Shown: positions 20,001 through 28,062, counted from the first letter of the stretch. The stretch: DNA of 64,000 nt from Clostridium hydrogeniformans DSM 21757 (GCF_000686705.1 NZ_KK366005.1:62001-126000), one strand, 5' to 3'. Program-made: numbers and translations. Notes: generated by a model not told the origin, from the letters alone.

Positions 20001-20534
20001 TTCAAAATTTACGTTAATTATAATTGGATTTGTACCTTGTCCAAGATCAAACTCTATAGGTACTGGATTTTTACCACCTATTTTCTTATCATCAAACTGT
20101 GTATGTATATAAAAGAATCCTGAAACATCTGAATGATTTTCTGCATAATCTGTGAAGACAATATTAACCTTTCCATCAGTTCCAATGGTGCATTTACCAA
20201 TAACTTCACCATCATCCGACGTTATATCGAAGTTCATTTCTTTTATAATCTTTATTTCCTTAGGTATTTTAATATTATATATATCTCCCTCTTTTACAGA
20301 AACACCTTTAGGAATTTCGAATTTATAGCTTATTATAATCTCTGCTTTTTTTGATATGTCCTTAGAATTTCCATCAATAATATTTCCCTTTTCATCAGTT
20401 AAGGTTATACCTGTTATAAACTGAAACGTATTAGAAAACCCTTCTGCATTAACCTTAATTGTAGGAGCAATAATTGAAAATTGAAAAATAAAGACAAGCA
20501 ACATAGCAATTATAGATTGTTCTCTTTTTTTCAT
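14031..20534 (-). CDS. Giant LPQTG-anchored adhesin with SpaA/Cna-B repeats
   Basis: A 2167-residue surface protein. In order: Sec signal peptide (about 1-30, cut after VNA); an N-terminal beta-rich adhesion domain (about 31-178); five tandem modules of about 130 residues starting near 180, 317, 440, 578 and 703, each with the pattern K-x-G-x-YD...ITW-x-V...NA-x-xxD-x-I-x-x-GQxF and resembling Cna A-type fibrinogen/collagen-binding folds; a Gly linker near 845; fourteen SpaA/Cna-B prealbumin-like repeats of 90 residues; then LPQTG near 2130, a hydrophobic helix and KKRR. Each repeat keeps Lys in xIKKTD, Glu in KETKAPEGY and Asn in YDVENT, the set that forms intramolecular isopeptide bonds. 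This gives a rigid, protease-resistant stalk. ATG with AAGGAGG. The ligand is unknown. No sortase gene is nearby. Confidence 0.95.
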   Translation of the reverse strand: MKKREQSIIAMLLVFIFQFSIIAPTIKVNAEGFSNTFQFITGITLTDEKGNIIDGNSKDISKKAEIIISYKFEIPKGVSVKEGDIYNIKIPKEIKIIKEMNFDITSDDGEVIGKCTIGTDGKVNIVFTDYAENHSDVSGFFYIHTQFDDKKIGGKNPVPIEFDLGQGTNPIIINVNFEKPVVPKTSIKKEGSYDSVKNEITWKVTTNPENVEVNNAQIIDSINEGQEFIAGSVELNGAKADENNYTYDPESKKLVYKFPELINKKQVLTFKTKVTDPKAFDSEGKKTYQYNKATLSHDGEDKVSNEASVEVVADYIRKNGSYDPNTKRINWVIDVNNNSRHIPNAVVIDTIPDGLTITNGSVMIDGVQTNDYEMEGQKFIYKFKEEINEPHRITFSTDVTDEEAHNSNTSKRYNNTVKITGDGVPDNAVDSKIIGVPTSIIKKQGVGYDSSTGEITWKITVNSNKITINNAVVTDNIRVGQEFVEGSASISNGASNDGFTYTKAAEVDKDKTGTLTYKFDKPISEVYTITFKTKVTDPNVYAGNRDENYYNVATLTGDNIRTSNDQGEQRVFSRVIDKRGSDYDYKTREITWRVVVNENNTKLPNAYIIDTINSGQDFIHDSLTLNGSPVSRDDYSYDEKTKTLRYNFKDTITTEQVITFKTKLTDISDFNTNGEKVYENSIKLIDDLVPGGVESTGYIKVKNTIIGKNAEYTEGNSYIDWNVNINTNEILIRDGYIEDNLQEGLQLDTTSVKLYKQILNSDGSLTKGEEVELNENSVKYDSQTRKFIFNLPSEIKEGYILTFRTDVADKSKSPFKNSASFVGTGTTESSISADVNVKFQGAGGGGGGISGSIKIIKVNADNSTEKLEGAVFELIDRYNNVIKTATTDSNNGEVVFDKIRLNMDYSIREKTPPVGYKLSNEVYKFQITKDNKDKNLVYTYKNEKIRGNIEFQKNGESGKLLQGAEFKLYKDTDTDFKNPIDVATSDENGQVHFKNVDYGDYRIKETKAPEGYNISDQVITAAIREDGATVHADPYIVNNTKIRGNIQIEKQDEEGKPLKNAEFTLFDLKENEIAKSISDGSGIAEFKNIEYGKYIIKETKAPEGYNLSEDKVTVEVTDNGKVHKAGYIENVKIRGYIQITKIDQDKNRVKGAEFTLYDLDKNVIKTVVSGEDGIALFENIDYGSYIVKETKAPEGYIGSEEEINISVVEQGVVYAYKVDNTKIKGNIQIKKTDNSGNILQGAEFTLYDSENNVVKTAISGEDGLVTFEDVDYGDYTVKETKVPEGYVASKDEIKIEVKNHGAIYSYDVENTRIKGKVQIKKTDNSGNVLSGAEFTLYDNNGNVVETAISDNNGMVTFENVDYGNYIVKETKAPEGYVASEDEIKVEVTGHEKVYSYDVENTRIKGKVQIKKTDNSGNVLSGAEFTLYDSNGDVVETAISDNNGMITFENVDYGNYTVNETKAPEGYVASKDEIKIEVTGHEAVYSYDVENTRIKGKVQIKKTDNSGNVLSGAEFTLYDSNGNVVETAISDNNGMITFENVDYGNYTVKETKAPEGYVPSKDEIKIEVKDHEKVYSYDVENTRIKGKVQIKKTDNGGNVLSGAEFTLYDSNGNVVEATISDNNGMVTFENVDYGNYTVKETKAPEGYVASKDEIKVEVKDHEAVYSYDVENTRIKGKVQIKKTDDSGSILPGAEFTLYDNSGSVVETIVSDSNGMVTFENVDYGNYTVKETKAPEGYIASSEEIKVEVKDHGAVYSYDVENTRIKGTVKIKKTDNNGNVLSGAEFTLYDNGGNVVETVVSDSSGMVIFENVDYGNYTVKETKAPEGYVASRDEIKVAVTEHEAVYSYDVENTRIKGKVQIKKTDNSGNVLSGAEFTLYDSEDKTLESNISGEDGLVTFENVDYGNYIIRETKAPEGYVASKDEIKVAVTEHEAVYSYDVENIRIKGKVQIKKIDNGGKLLEGAEFTLYDSENNEVATSLSGEDGLATFEDVDYGSYTVKETKAPEGYIKSNEEIKVEVKEHDEVYSYNVENTRIRGKIEIKKTDNKGNVLEGAEFTLYDANGEIVATSISDHNGMAIFEDVDYGNYIIKETKAPRGYILSENNIEVKVHSTETQSFTVENQEEFVPIGKTPGILGLPQTGSLINTTTLIIIGVLLILLGSTFVLKKRR
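14220..17980 (-). repeat. Tandem 270-bp coding repeats of the adhesin
   Basis: The segment encoding xIKKTD recurs at 14431, 14701, 14971, 15241, 15511, 15781, 16051, 16321, 16591, 16861 and 17131: eleven consecutive units exactly 270 bp apart. Three more diverged units lie upstream of these in the gene. Units 5-13 are most alike, pointing to recent expansion or gene conversion; the outer units are older. Confidence 0.9.
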
Positions 20535-20792
20535 TGTAACCTCCTTATTAAATAGATTATTATACTATTCAAGTCATCTCTATCTAAGTCTAAAGCTAAA
20601 ATCTATATTATTTAATTTTTTATTTTATACCTATCAAGTGTACTTTTATTATAAAAACATATAACTACTTATACTTTTTATAATAATCTTATATATGATT
20701 TTTCTAGATTTAATTTTAATTTACTTTTTCATAAATACTACACTGTAAATTGGTTCTATTAAAATTTATGCTGTTCTACAATTCCATAAAAC

Positions 20793-20821
20793 AGGGTATA
20801 AATCCATAGGATTTATACCCT
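20793..20821. terminator. Orphan terminator-like hairpin
   Basis: A 13-bp perfect stem AGGGTATAAATCC / GGATTTATACCCT with a 3-nt loop. No gene ends near it on either strand, and the flanking tails are only moderately T-rich. It may close a short unannotated transcript. Confidence 0.45.
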
Positions 20822-21048
20822 AAATATATTATTTCTTATATTAAGCTATATATCTATGCATAATTTGTCGATATTTTCCATAATTATGCAATTTATCAGT
20901 GTTTTTTCACTATACATATAGTAACTTAATAACTTTATACCTGTCAATATATTTGTTACAAAAATCCCAACCATTTACATATTTTTTAAAGATTAATATT
21001 AAAAAACCCATTTCATTATAATATTCACATTAATCTCTTTATAAAATA

Positions 21049-21100
21049 AATATTATTATAAAATAGATATTATTATGAAATGAATATCATTATAATATAT
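21049..21100. repeat. Short AT-rich direct repeats
   Basis: Three head-to-tail units of about 17 bp (AATATTATTATAAAATAG, ATATTATTATGAAATGA, ATATCATTATAATATA) lie upstream of the acetyltransferase pseudogene. They could be a curved-DNA or protein-binding region. Role unknown. Confidence 0.4.
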
Positions 21101-21129
21101 TTATTTTGTAATAATATTCATTCAGGCTT

Positions 21130-21366
21130 TAATGTATAATTTATGGCTTAAAAAAGTGATTTTTTCTAATAAAGGATACATAAATGTGAGAAAATGCTTG
21201 ATCCTCAGATTATGGACAATTATATATGCTTAAAATATAATTTTAATACCATTGATTTTATACATTTTTTGGATGTTACAGGGTTATATTTTATATTCTA
21301 AATATAATCCTAGATCCTAAGTTCCAATGTATTGCGCTATATGGTAAAATTATGAATAATATTTAA
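21130..21366 (+). pseudogene. Decayed duplicate of the adjacent GNAT gene
   Basis: Aligning this stretch with the intact gene at 21390-21788 shows shared blocks in the same order: AGGATACATAAATGTGAG with GAAGAATACATAAGATTAAG; TATATATGCTTAAAATATAA with TGTATATGCTTAGAATACAA; and at 21280-21366 a readable FYILNIILDPKFQ, then KIMN, against FYIQDIIVDPKFQ and KIMN. There is an internal deletion, at least one frameshift and no C-terminal third. It is a tandem duplicate, now a pseudogene, ending just before the ribosome site of the intact copy. Confidence 0.8.
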
Positions 21367-21389
21367 ATATGCTTATGGAGGTTTTAATT

Positions 21390-21788
21390 ATGAATATAAC
21401 ACTAAAGGAAAGAACTCCTTCTAGGGAAGAATACATAAGATTAAGAAAATCTGTAGGTTGGAAAATACTTGATGATAAAAGTATTGAAGTAGGTCTTAAA
21501 AACTCTTTATATTGTATATGCTTAGAATACAATCATAGTATCATTGGATTTGGAAGAATTATTGGAGACTCTGGAACTGTATTTTATATTCAAGATATAA
21601 TAGTAGACCCTAAGTTCCAAGGTATAAAATTAGGTAGTAAAATTATGAATGCTTTAATAAATCATATAAAAACCAATTATTCAAAGGAGGCCATTATTGG
21701 CTTGATTGCCTTTAAAGACCTAGATAAATTCTATAAAAGTTTTGGATTTCACTGTAGTGAAAATAATGGATTTTATAGATTATCTTAA
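21390..21788 (+). CDS. GNAT family N-acetyltransferase
   Basis: A 132-residue acetyltransferase. The acetyl-CoA binding segment is visible as IQDIIVDPKFQGIKLGSKIMNALINH (V-x-P-x-x-Q-G-x-x-x-G-S), and the C-terminal FYKSFGFHCSENNGFYRL is the usual closing motif. The target amine is unknown. I place the start at ATG 21390, where TGGAGG lies 8 nt upstream; an earlier in-frame ATG at 21369 would overlap that ribosome site. A pseudogene copy lies immediately upstream, and a Nudix gene follows 62 bp downstream, probably co-transcribed. Confidence 0.9.
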   Translation: MNITLKERTPSREEYIRLRKSVGWKILDDKSIEVGLKNSLYCICLEYNHSIIGFGRIIGDSGTVFYIQDIIVDPKFQGIKLGSKIMNALINHIKTNYSKEAIIGLIAFKDLDKFYKSFGFHCSENNGFYRLS

Positions 21789-21850
21789 TTTAACTATCTC
21801 AAGAAATTAAATTATGTTAAATTTGAAAATAATTATTGGAGGGTTAATTT

Positions 21851-22468
21851 ATGAGTAATTATTTAATAGAAGTAGCTAAAAAACTTCAAGCCTTATCTCA
21901 ATCTGGACTGACTTATTGTAAGGATAAGTATGATATAGAGAGATATGAAGAACTTAGATATCTTAGCTCTGAAATTATGAATAAAATCTCTCACACTCCC
22001 ATAGAAGAAATTAAAGACTTATTTGCTAGAGAAACTGGTTATGCAACTCCTAAAGTAGATATAAGAGGGGTTGTATTTAAGGATAATAAAGTTCTTATGG
22101 TTAAAGAAGAATTAGATAATAAATGGTCCTTACCTGGAGGATGGGCTGATGTGGGACTATCCCCTTCTGAAATTATAGTTAAAGAAATTAAGGAAGAGGC
22201 ATCTATTTTAACAAAGCCTAAAAAGCTTCTTGCTGTTCTTGATAAAAAATGTCATCCTCACCCGCCATCCCCTTATCATACATATAAACTTTTCATATTA
22301 TGTGAATTTCTATCTGGAGAGATATGCCCTGGCATTGAAACCAGTGATGTAGGTTTTTTCTCCCTAGAGGAATTGCCTCCTCTTTCATTAGGTAGAAATA
22401 CTAGAACTCAAATAGAGATGATTTTCGACTTTTTAACTGATCCTAATAAAGACACCATATTTGATTAA
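21851..22468 (+). CDS. Nudix hydrolase with N-terminal accessory domain
   Basis: A 205-residue protein. The N-terminal 60 residues (KKLQALSQSGLTYCKDKYDIERYEELRYLS) match the NUDIX_N helical domain of YjhB-type ADP-ribose pyrophosphatases, and the Nudix fold follows with WSLPGGWADVGLSPSEIIVKEIKEEASI. The Nudix box keeps the metal-binding EE pair but differs from the consensus GxxxxxE...REUxEExGU: the first Glu is Leu, Arg is Lys and the Gly after EE is Ser. HPHPPSPYHTYKLF is typical of the subfamily. Substrate likely a nucleoside diphosphate derivative. ATG after TGGAGGG. Confidence 0.9.
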   Translation: MSNYLIEVAKKLQALSQSGLTYCKDKYDIERYEELRYLSSEIMNKISHTPIEEIKDLFARETGYATPKVDIRGVVFKDNKVLMVKEELDNKWSLPGGWADVGLSPSEIIVKEIKEEASILTKPKKLLAVLDKKCHPHPPSPYHTYKLFILCEFLSGEICPGIETSDVGFFSLEELPPLSLGRNTRTQIEMIFDFLTDPNKDTIFD

Positions 22469-22500
22469 TTATACTTGTAACTATATAATTTCTTCTATCT

Positions 22501-22549
22501 TTTAAGGTATATACCTCCTTATAATCATTAAAGAGGTATATACCTTAAA
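22501..22549 (+). terminator. Terminator after Nudix gene
   Basis: A 17-bp perfect stem TTTAAGGTATATACCTC with its complement (22501-22517, 22533-22549), 33 bp after the stop codon. The T-tail is weak. Confidence 0.65.
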
Positions 22550-22904
22550 TATAAATATCTAAACCCTATACCCATTCATATCATAGTCTCATTTATAAAC
22601 TAATGGATTATATATAAATATAAAGAAGTTGTCCTATTATATACTTAATTCATAATATGATTAGTAAAATATATTTTTAATTAATTCTCACCTCATTTAC
22701 TCATATAAAATTTTATCCACTGGAAAAATATGTTATTATATTGTACAATAATATTATCTAAATCATATTCTTCTCTCTTATATTTCTTAATTTTAAGGCT
22801 ATAATCATAGTAAATTCTTTATTTAAATAAAATATTTCTAACTTATCTAATCTTATCTAACTTAGTTTTAATTCATATTTTAAAAATTTATTAGGAGGTA
22901 CCCT
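22550..22904. other. Intergenic region, no recognised feature
   Basis: 355 bp of AT-rich sequence that must contain the promoter for the exported protein at 22905. I see no convincing consensus. Confidence 0.4.
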
Positions 22905-23399
22905 ATGGAGAAAGCAAAAAAGTATTTGCTAAGTATATTTATAATATTAATTATAATAAGTGGATATCTAATATTTTTTGTTCCTACAGATTTAAATGTT
23001 TTACCTGAAACCTTACTTGCTGAAAGCACTGAAGAGAATCCATTAGAAAAAATTTATATTGCTAAGGAAAGTATGCACTTTATAAATGGTCCAATTCCTA
23101 AAACCTACCTTAAAAAATTTAATAAGACTGCTAAAGAAGATCTTATTGGCAAATCTCAAGATTTTGTACTAAATACCTTTGGTAATCCTACCTATGAAGT
23201 AACCTATAAAGAAATATATAAAGACAAAGAATCCATAAAAAAAGTTTATTTATATATACCTAAACTTCCAGAAGAAGAAGCAGATAGCTCTGCCCTATTT
23301 ATAGTTATGAAAAATGAATTAGTATATGACTATACCATAGATGAGTTTACTGGATTTTCTGAAGATACTCCCATAGATATATTTAAAAAATTCAAATAA
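22905..23399 (+). CDS. Exported hypothetical protein
   Basis: A 164-residue protein with one N-terminal hydrophobic helix (residues about 7-25) and no lipobox, then a soluble outside domain. The segment KEDLIGKSQDFVLNTFGNPTYEV resembles the start of SmpA/BamE-like folds (small alpha-beta domains that begin with a G-x-x-x-x-x-V-x-x-x-x-G-x-P pattern), but the rest does not identify a family. ATG with AGGAGGT 6 nt upstream. Single gene. Function unknown. Confidence 0.7.
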   Translation: MEKAKKYLLSIFIILIIISGYLIFFVPTDLNVLPETLLAESTEENPLEKIYIAKESMHFINGPIPKTYLKKFNKTAKEDLIGKSQDFVLNTFGNPTYEVTYKEIYKDKESIKKVYLYIPKLPEEEADSSALFIVMKNELVYDYTIDEFTGFSEDTPIDIFKKFK

Positions 23400-23430
23400 G
23401 TTTTTATGTGCTTTTAAAAGTTTATAAACT

Positions 23431-23474
23431 AAAGAGAGTAATCTAAGTAATACAAGTTACCTCTTACTCTCTTT
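23431..23474. terminator. Bidirectional terminator
   Basis: An 11-bp stem AAAGAGAGTAA / TTACTCTCTTT (23431-23441, 23464-23474) with an inner AAGTAA/TTAC stem lies between two convergent genes. Confidence 0.75.
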
Positions 23475-23531
23475 TGTATTTCTCATTATATATACCATTA
23501 TTATACTAACACTGATTACTCATATTCGAAC

Positions 23532-25175
23532 TCAAGAAATTTTTTTTAAATTTTTAAACTGTTCTGTTTTGTAAATTTCTTCAAATGACCCTTTTTGAAT
23601 TATTTCTCCATTTTCCATAAGAAGTATTTCATCAAATTTGCGTAAGTCCTCCGATAATTTATGAGTAACCATTATTATAGTTTTATCCTTCATATTAAGA
23701 AGAGTATCCTCTAATAATTCAGTTGTTTTTGCATCAATGGCTGAAAAAGGTTCATCCATAAGACATATATCTGTATTTGCAGTGAGCATTCTTATAATTG
23801 CTAATGTCTGTTTCTCCCCTCCACTTAACTTATCAGAATTATTTTTAGATCTTATAACATCTACTATATTAAGTTTTAATTTATTAGTTGTGTTATTTAC
23901 ATCTGATTCACTGTAAGAGGAAAACACTGTGGCATTGTCCATAAAGTCCCCTAAGAATATATGTTCATGTTGATTAAGGCAATACATAATACTCGCTGAA
24001 TCTAAAGAATTTATATTTTCTCCATCAATTTTAATGATACCAGAGGTTGGGGTAATATAGTCCATAAGCATATTAATTAAAGTGGATTTTCCAGAACCAT
24101 TATGTCCAATCAATGCATATTTCTTACCTTTTTCAAATTTACAACTAAGATTTTTTAATGAAAAACCTTTATAATCAAAGCTTACATTTTCAAATATAAT
24201 ATGGTCATTAAATTCCTTTTTAATAGTTAAGTTATCATTTGGAATTTCTTTTAGATAGGAAAGTATTTTCTCTTTTGTGTGCTTTAAAGAACTTACAGCA
24301 TTAAAATCATACATAAAATCATTAATAGGTCCAATAAAACTATTAATATAACCAAAGGTGGCTACACATGTACCTAGGGTTATTTCCTTCTTAAATAATA
24401 AAACTGCTGCAATTATAAAAGCAACTGCACTTACAAAGTTTAAACTTAAATGCTCTAAAGCCATTGTTAAACATTTAAATTTACCATATTTAAATCTCAT
24501 AGCAGTTGTTTTATTTAATGACTTCTCATGTTCTATATTCATACTATTTCTTGTTCTACTTTGAATAACTTTAAATCCTTCAAGAAAATCTTTAATTCTT
24601 GAAACATAAAGACCCATTTGATTTAAATAAGCATTTCGTTTATTAGCTAAATGATTTGAAGCAACCTTTGGGATTATTATGGTAAATACAGATCCTAAAA
24701 GTATTACAATTGAAATTCTCCAATCTACATTTAAGAATAAAAATATACCAAAGATTATAATTTTATTAGTAGCTTGTATTATATCTACCAAGGGTGTTAA
24801 ATAATCTTGTTCAAGAGCTGTTATATCATTTCCTTGAATAGATATATATTCTCCAATCTCCTTTTTAGAAAACTCCTCATATTTATAACTGAAAATCGAT
24901 CTAAAGAAATCTTTTTTTAATGATTGCTCAAATTTCAAATTACCCTTCCAGTTAAAAATCATTGATAAATAACAAAACACCACTTCTAATAACAGACATA
25001 TAGCATATATAACTATTATTGTAACAAAAGAATTTATTCTCACATCATCACCTGTTAACAAATCAAATAACTGTTTTTGTAGTGCTGGTAATGCCGCTAT
25101 GGATAATGCCATAATTCCATCACATAAAACCCTCATAAAAATAAAAAACTTTATTTGATACAAATATTTTTTCAA
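23532..25175 (-). CDS. ABC exporter, fused permease and ATPase
   Basis: A 547-residue type IV half-transporter: six-helix membrane domain (about 1-300) and ATPase domain (about 325-545). Walker A GHNGSGKST, signature KLSGGEKQTLAIIR, Walker B ICLMDEPFSAID and H-loop VTHK are all present, so it should hydrolyse ATP and work as a homodimer. The signature and Walker B are standard; the export substrate is unknown and no peptide or immunity gene is adjacent. Start is TTG with AGAGGGG 7 nt upstream. Monocistronic. Confidence 0.9.
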   Translation of the reverse strand: MKKYLYQIKFFIFMRVLCDGIMALSIAALPALQKQLFDLLTGDDVRINSFVTIIVIYAICLLLEVVFCYLSMIFNWKGNLKFEQSLKKDFFRSIFSYKYEEFSKKEIGEYISIQGNDITALEQDYLTPLVDIIQATNKIIIFGIFLFLNVDWRISIVILLGSVFTIIIPKVASNHLANKRNAYLNQMGLYVSRIKDFLEGFKVIQSRTRNSMNIEHEKSLNKTTAMRFKYGKFKCLTMALEHLSLNFVSAVAFIIAAVLLFKKEITLGTCVATFGYINSFIGPINDFMYDFNAVSSLKHTKEKILSYLKEIPNDNLTIKKEFNDHIIFENVSFDYKGFSLKNLSCKFEKGKKYALIGHNGSGKSTLINMLMDYITPTSGIIKIDGENINSLDSASIMYCLNQHEHIFLGDFMDNATVFSSYSESDVNNTTNKLKLNIVDVIRSKNNSDKLSGGEKQTLAIIRMLTANTDICLMDEPFSAIDAKTTELLEDTLLNMKDKTIIMVTHKLSEDLRKFDEILLMENGEIIQKGSFEEIYKTEQFKNLKKIS

Positions 25176-25675
25176 GTGTATTCCCCTCTCTATGCAACCA
25201 ATTAATGTTAAATCATTAAAAACAGTATACCATTTTATTATTTATTTTCAATATTTTTCAAATAAATTGTCTTTCTAGATTTCTACTGAAGCGCTAGTAG
25301 ACTCTTTATTCTAATTCAGAAAATTTCTCCTAACATATTGGACTCTAAAAATCTATTTATTATTCTATCTTAACTACTAAAACCTAATATAAAATAAATT
25401 AGCCTATATATTAGATTGCAAAGCAATTTAATATATAGGCTTTCATATATAATCAAAATTCAATCATATATTTTACTTTATAAAAAGTTTTATTTCATAA
25501 ATTCATACCGTGCTTATCCCATTACTGCCGTATTTAATTTCTAAATACTAATAATATAACCATTACTATTTTCATACCTAAAAATAAGATGTTTTAATCT
25601 TCAAATCAATAGAACTATCTCTTATAGAAAGTCTCTTACGATTTCCATAAATCGGTTTATAGAGGTTTATATTTA
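25176..25675. other. Intergenic region
   Basis: 500 bp without a credible ORF. The terminator of the TSUP gene lies at 25401-25441; the rest is unremarkable. Confidence 0.4.
25401..25441 (-). terminator. Long hairpin after TSUP gene
   Basis: A 19-bp stem AGCCTATATATTAGATTGC / GCAATTTAATATATAGGCT with one mismatch and a 3-nt loop, with AATTTATTTTAT after it on the minus strand. It is 235 bp beyond the TSUP stop codon. Confidence 0.55.
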
Positions 25676-26557
25676 CTAACTAGTGGCTTTTTTTCTTTTA
25701 TTCTTTACAGCTGCTCTAAACATATTTATAGAAGTATATATTAAAACAACTATTACAAGCCATTTTAACACTACCATATTCATATTTTTAACAAGATAAA
25801 CAGCTATAAATACGCCTACAAGACCAAATAATGTAATTGCCATGGAAGCTTTTCTATCATATACTCCCTTTGATACAAACTTAACTGAAGCAACCGGCAT
25901 TACAAAAGCAGCAGATCCCATAATTATAGGAAATGCAAGCTTTGGATCCATTCCAAGGGCGCATACCAAAGCCATACAAGGTGCTACAAGACCTATACCT
26001 AAAGTCATTAATGCTCCAAGTACAAAGTTTACCATTACAGCAAATATAAGCTTTCCACCATATAATCCTGATGCTGTTCCACCTACTGGCATAAGGTTAA
26101 GTTGTCCTAAAAGAATGGTTAATGCAACCATAGCCAAAGCTATTCCCATACCTATTTGTACCTTTTTCTCATCAAACTTTGACACTATTCCAGCTCCAAC
26201 AAAAGCTCCTATTGCTGCTGATATTAGCATAGAAAATAAGGTTAAAGCATCAACCTTTATAACAGTTATAAATATCATAGCTTGCACAACTACTGGGATA
26301 GTACAAGATACATTAAGAGTTCCTGGTAGGGTTTTATCTTCTGATAACTTAAAGAATCTAAGTATTGCCATTAATATTGCAAACCCTCCGATTCCTAAGG
26401 CTCCTAAAAAATTTGTTATGAGTCCTGAAAGACCTAAGGCTAAAAAGTTTCCCTTTTCTAGCTTACCTTCCTTCTTAGTTTTTATGAAATCTTTTACAAA
26501 TAATATTCCAAAATATAAAGTTATACATATAAGTATAGCAAATACAACCTGTGTCAT
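25676..26557 (-). CDS. TSUP (TauE/SafE) family permease
   Basis: A 293-residue membrane protein with eight or nine hydrophobic helices arranged as two homologous halves: LGLSGLITNFLGALGIGGFAILMAILRFF near residue 43, and VLGALMTLGIGLVAPCMALVCALGMDPKLAFPIIMGSAAFVMPVASVKF near residue 180. This is typical of TauE/SafE sulfite/organosulfonate exporters and related anion channels. Substrate unknown. ATG with AGGGGGAA. It stands between the ABC exporter and the ior-ptb-buk block and has its own promoter region, so a metabolic link is only a guess. Confidence 0.85.
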   Translation of the reverse strand: MTQVVFAILICITLYFGILFVKDFIKTKKEGKLEKGNFLALGLSGLITNFLGALGIGGFAILMAILRFFKLSEDKTLPGTLNVSCTIPVVVQAMIFITVIKVDALTLFSMLISAAIGAFVGAGIVSKFDEKKVQIGMGIALAMVALTILLGQLNLMPVGGTASGLYGGKLIFAVMVNFVLGALMTLGIGLVAPCMALVCALGMDPKLAFPIIMGSAAFVMPVASVKFVSKGVYDRKASMAITLFGLVGVFIAVYLVKNMNMVVLKWLVIVVLIYTSINMFRAAVKNKRKKATS

Positions 26558-26735
26558 AACACTTCCCCCTAATTTTATAAACTTTAAGTGGTTATCTATT
26601 TTTAATCCTTGTTATTCACTTATTATATTTTTAAACACTATCTTTCTAAAATATTGTTTATCTCCCTTATAAAATTATTAGAATTCTATTTATGATCTAT
26701 CCTTGGATGTAGAAAATTTTACTGAGCTTTAATAT

Positions 26736-26866
26736 AGAACGAATCTTCCTCCAGATGGTGTTCTCTACACAATCTGAAGGTTAGATGAGTTAATCTAGTG
26801 GCATAGCAACTGTTATTCCCTACCTTTAGAGGATGGTGGTGTTACAGCCCTAGCCATAAGATGAAT
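26736..26866 (+). repeat. 132-bp structured repeat, copy 2
   Basis: A full-length but degraded copy between the TSUP gene and buk. TAGAACGAATCTTCC begins it; the hairpin arm CCAGATGGTG faces a mutated 3' arm (CACAATCTGAAGG); then AGATGAGTTAATCT, GCAACTGTTATTCCC, CCTTTAGAGGATGG and TAGCCATAAGATGAA. Confidence 0.85.
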
Positions 26867-26987
26867 GTGAGTACATAAATTTTCAGGATAAACCCCTAAG
26901 ATACTAACATTATAAGGGAGACTTAGAAATTTAAAATATATCTTTGTGAAAATTAAGTTTTATGGGCTTTAATAATTTTATTTTTTA

Positions 26988-28052
26988 TTAATCTAGATTA
27001 TATTCTCTTGCCTCTTCTTCCCCTTTAAGAACTCTTAATGTACCTAAAGCAAGGGATTCAAGTTCATTTTCTCCTGGTACAATATAAGTAGGGGCAATAA
27101 ATTCTACCCTGTCCTTAATCCAACCAGTCATAAGTTTTGAGTGAGCTATTCCTCCAGTTATTATTACCCCATCTACTTTTCCATTAACAACTGTAGAAAG
27201 TTCTCCAATTCCTTTGGCAATTTGATATGCCATAGCCTCATACACAAGCTTTGCATAATCATCTCCATCTTTTATTCTTCCTTCTACTTCTAAAGCATTA
27301 CTAGTATCTAAATAAGATATTAGTCCACCTTTTCCTCTTAGCTTCTTCTTCATAATCTTTTCATCATTTTTATAGCAAAGGCTTATTAAATCTTTACACG
27401 GAACCCTACCAGCCCTTTCTGGAGAAAAAGGACCCTCATCATCAGAAACTATATCTATTATTTTTCCACCTTTATGAATACTAATAGATATACCTCCCCC
27501 TAAATGAGCTACAATAAGATTTAATTCTCCATAAGGCTTTCCTATGGTTTCAGATACTTTCATAGCCACTGCTCTCATATTTAATACATGAGAAAAACTC
27601 TTTCTTTCAATATCCTTCATTCCAGAAATTCTAGCTATGGCCTCTAATTCATCTACAGCTACGGAATCATAAATATAAGATTCTATTCCTAGTTTTTGTG
27701 ATATACTAAAGGCTATTATAGCCGCTAGGTTAGAAGCATGCTCCACAACTGGGTTGTATTTAAGTCTATTTACCATAGCTTCGTTTACTCTGTAAGCTCC
27801 TGACTTTACAGGCGGAAGAAGTCCCCCTCTCCCAACTACTGCTGATAATTCATTTATATCAAAGTTATTTTCCCTTAATATATTTAGAATTTCTTCATAT
27901 CTCATTTCAAATTGATCTACAATATTATCATACTTGGCTAGCTGTTCTGAGGCATGTTCTATATTCTTTTGAAAAACTTCCTTATTATCCTCATACACAG
28001 CAACCTTTGTGGATGTAGATCCTGGATTTATAGCAAGTATTTTAAAACTCAT
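26988..28052 (-). CDS. buk: Butyrate kinase
   Basis: Buk converts butyryl-phosphate (and branched or aromatic acyl-phosphates in related enzymes) plus ADP to acid plus ATP. The 354-residue length and ASKHA fold motifs are typical: ILAINPGSTSTKVAVYED at the N-terminus, VVGRGGLLPPVKSGAYRVN, LIVAHLGGGISISIHKGGKIIDIVSDDEGPFSPERAG, and VDGVIITGGIAHSKLM. ATG after AGGGGGA. It is the last gene of the iorA-iorB-ptb-buk series, 10 bp after ptb. In this context it may serve acyl-phosphates from amino-acid breakdown rather than classical butyrate formation (inference). Confidence 0.96.
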   Translation of the reverse strand: MSFKILAINPGSTSTKVAVYEDNKEVFQKNIEHASEQLAKYDNIVDQFEMRYEEILNILRENNFDINELSAVVGRGGLLPPVKSGAYRVNEAMVNRLKYNPVVEHASNLAAIIAFSISQKLGIESYIYDSVAVDELEAIARISGMKDIERKSFSHVLNMRAVAMKVSETIGKPYGELNLIVAHLGGGISISIHKGGKIIDIVSDDEGPFSPERAGRVPCKDLISLCYKNDEKIMKKKLRGKGGLISYLDTSNALEVEGRIKDGDDYAKLVYEAMAYQIAKGIGELSTVVNGKVDGVIITGGIAHSKLMTGWIKDRVEFIAPTYIVPGENELESLALGTLRVLKGEEEAREYNLD

Positions 28053-28062
28053 AGTAATCCCC

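Noticed and set aside
25842-26672. 276-codon plus-strand ORF
   Set aside because: Antisense of the TSUP permease; its protein is rich in Pro, Thr and Ile in the manner of reversed membrane-protein codons, and it lacks a ribosome site.
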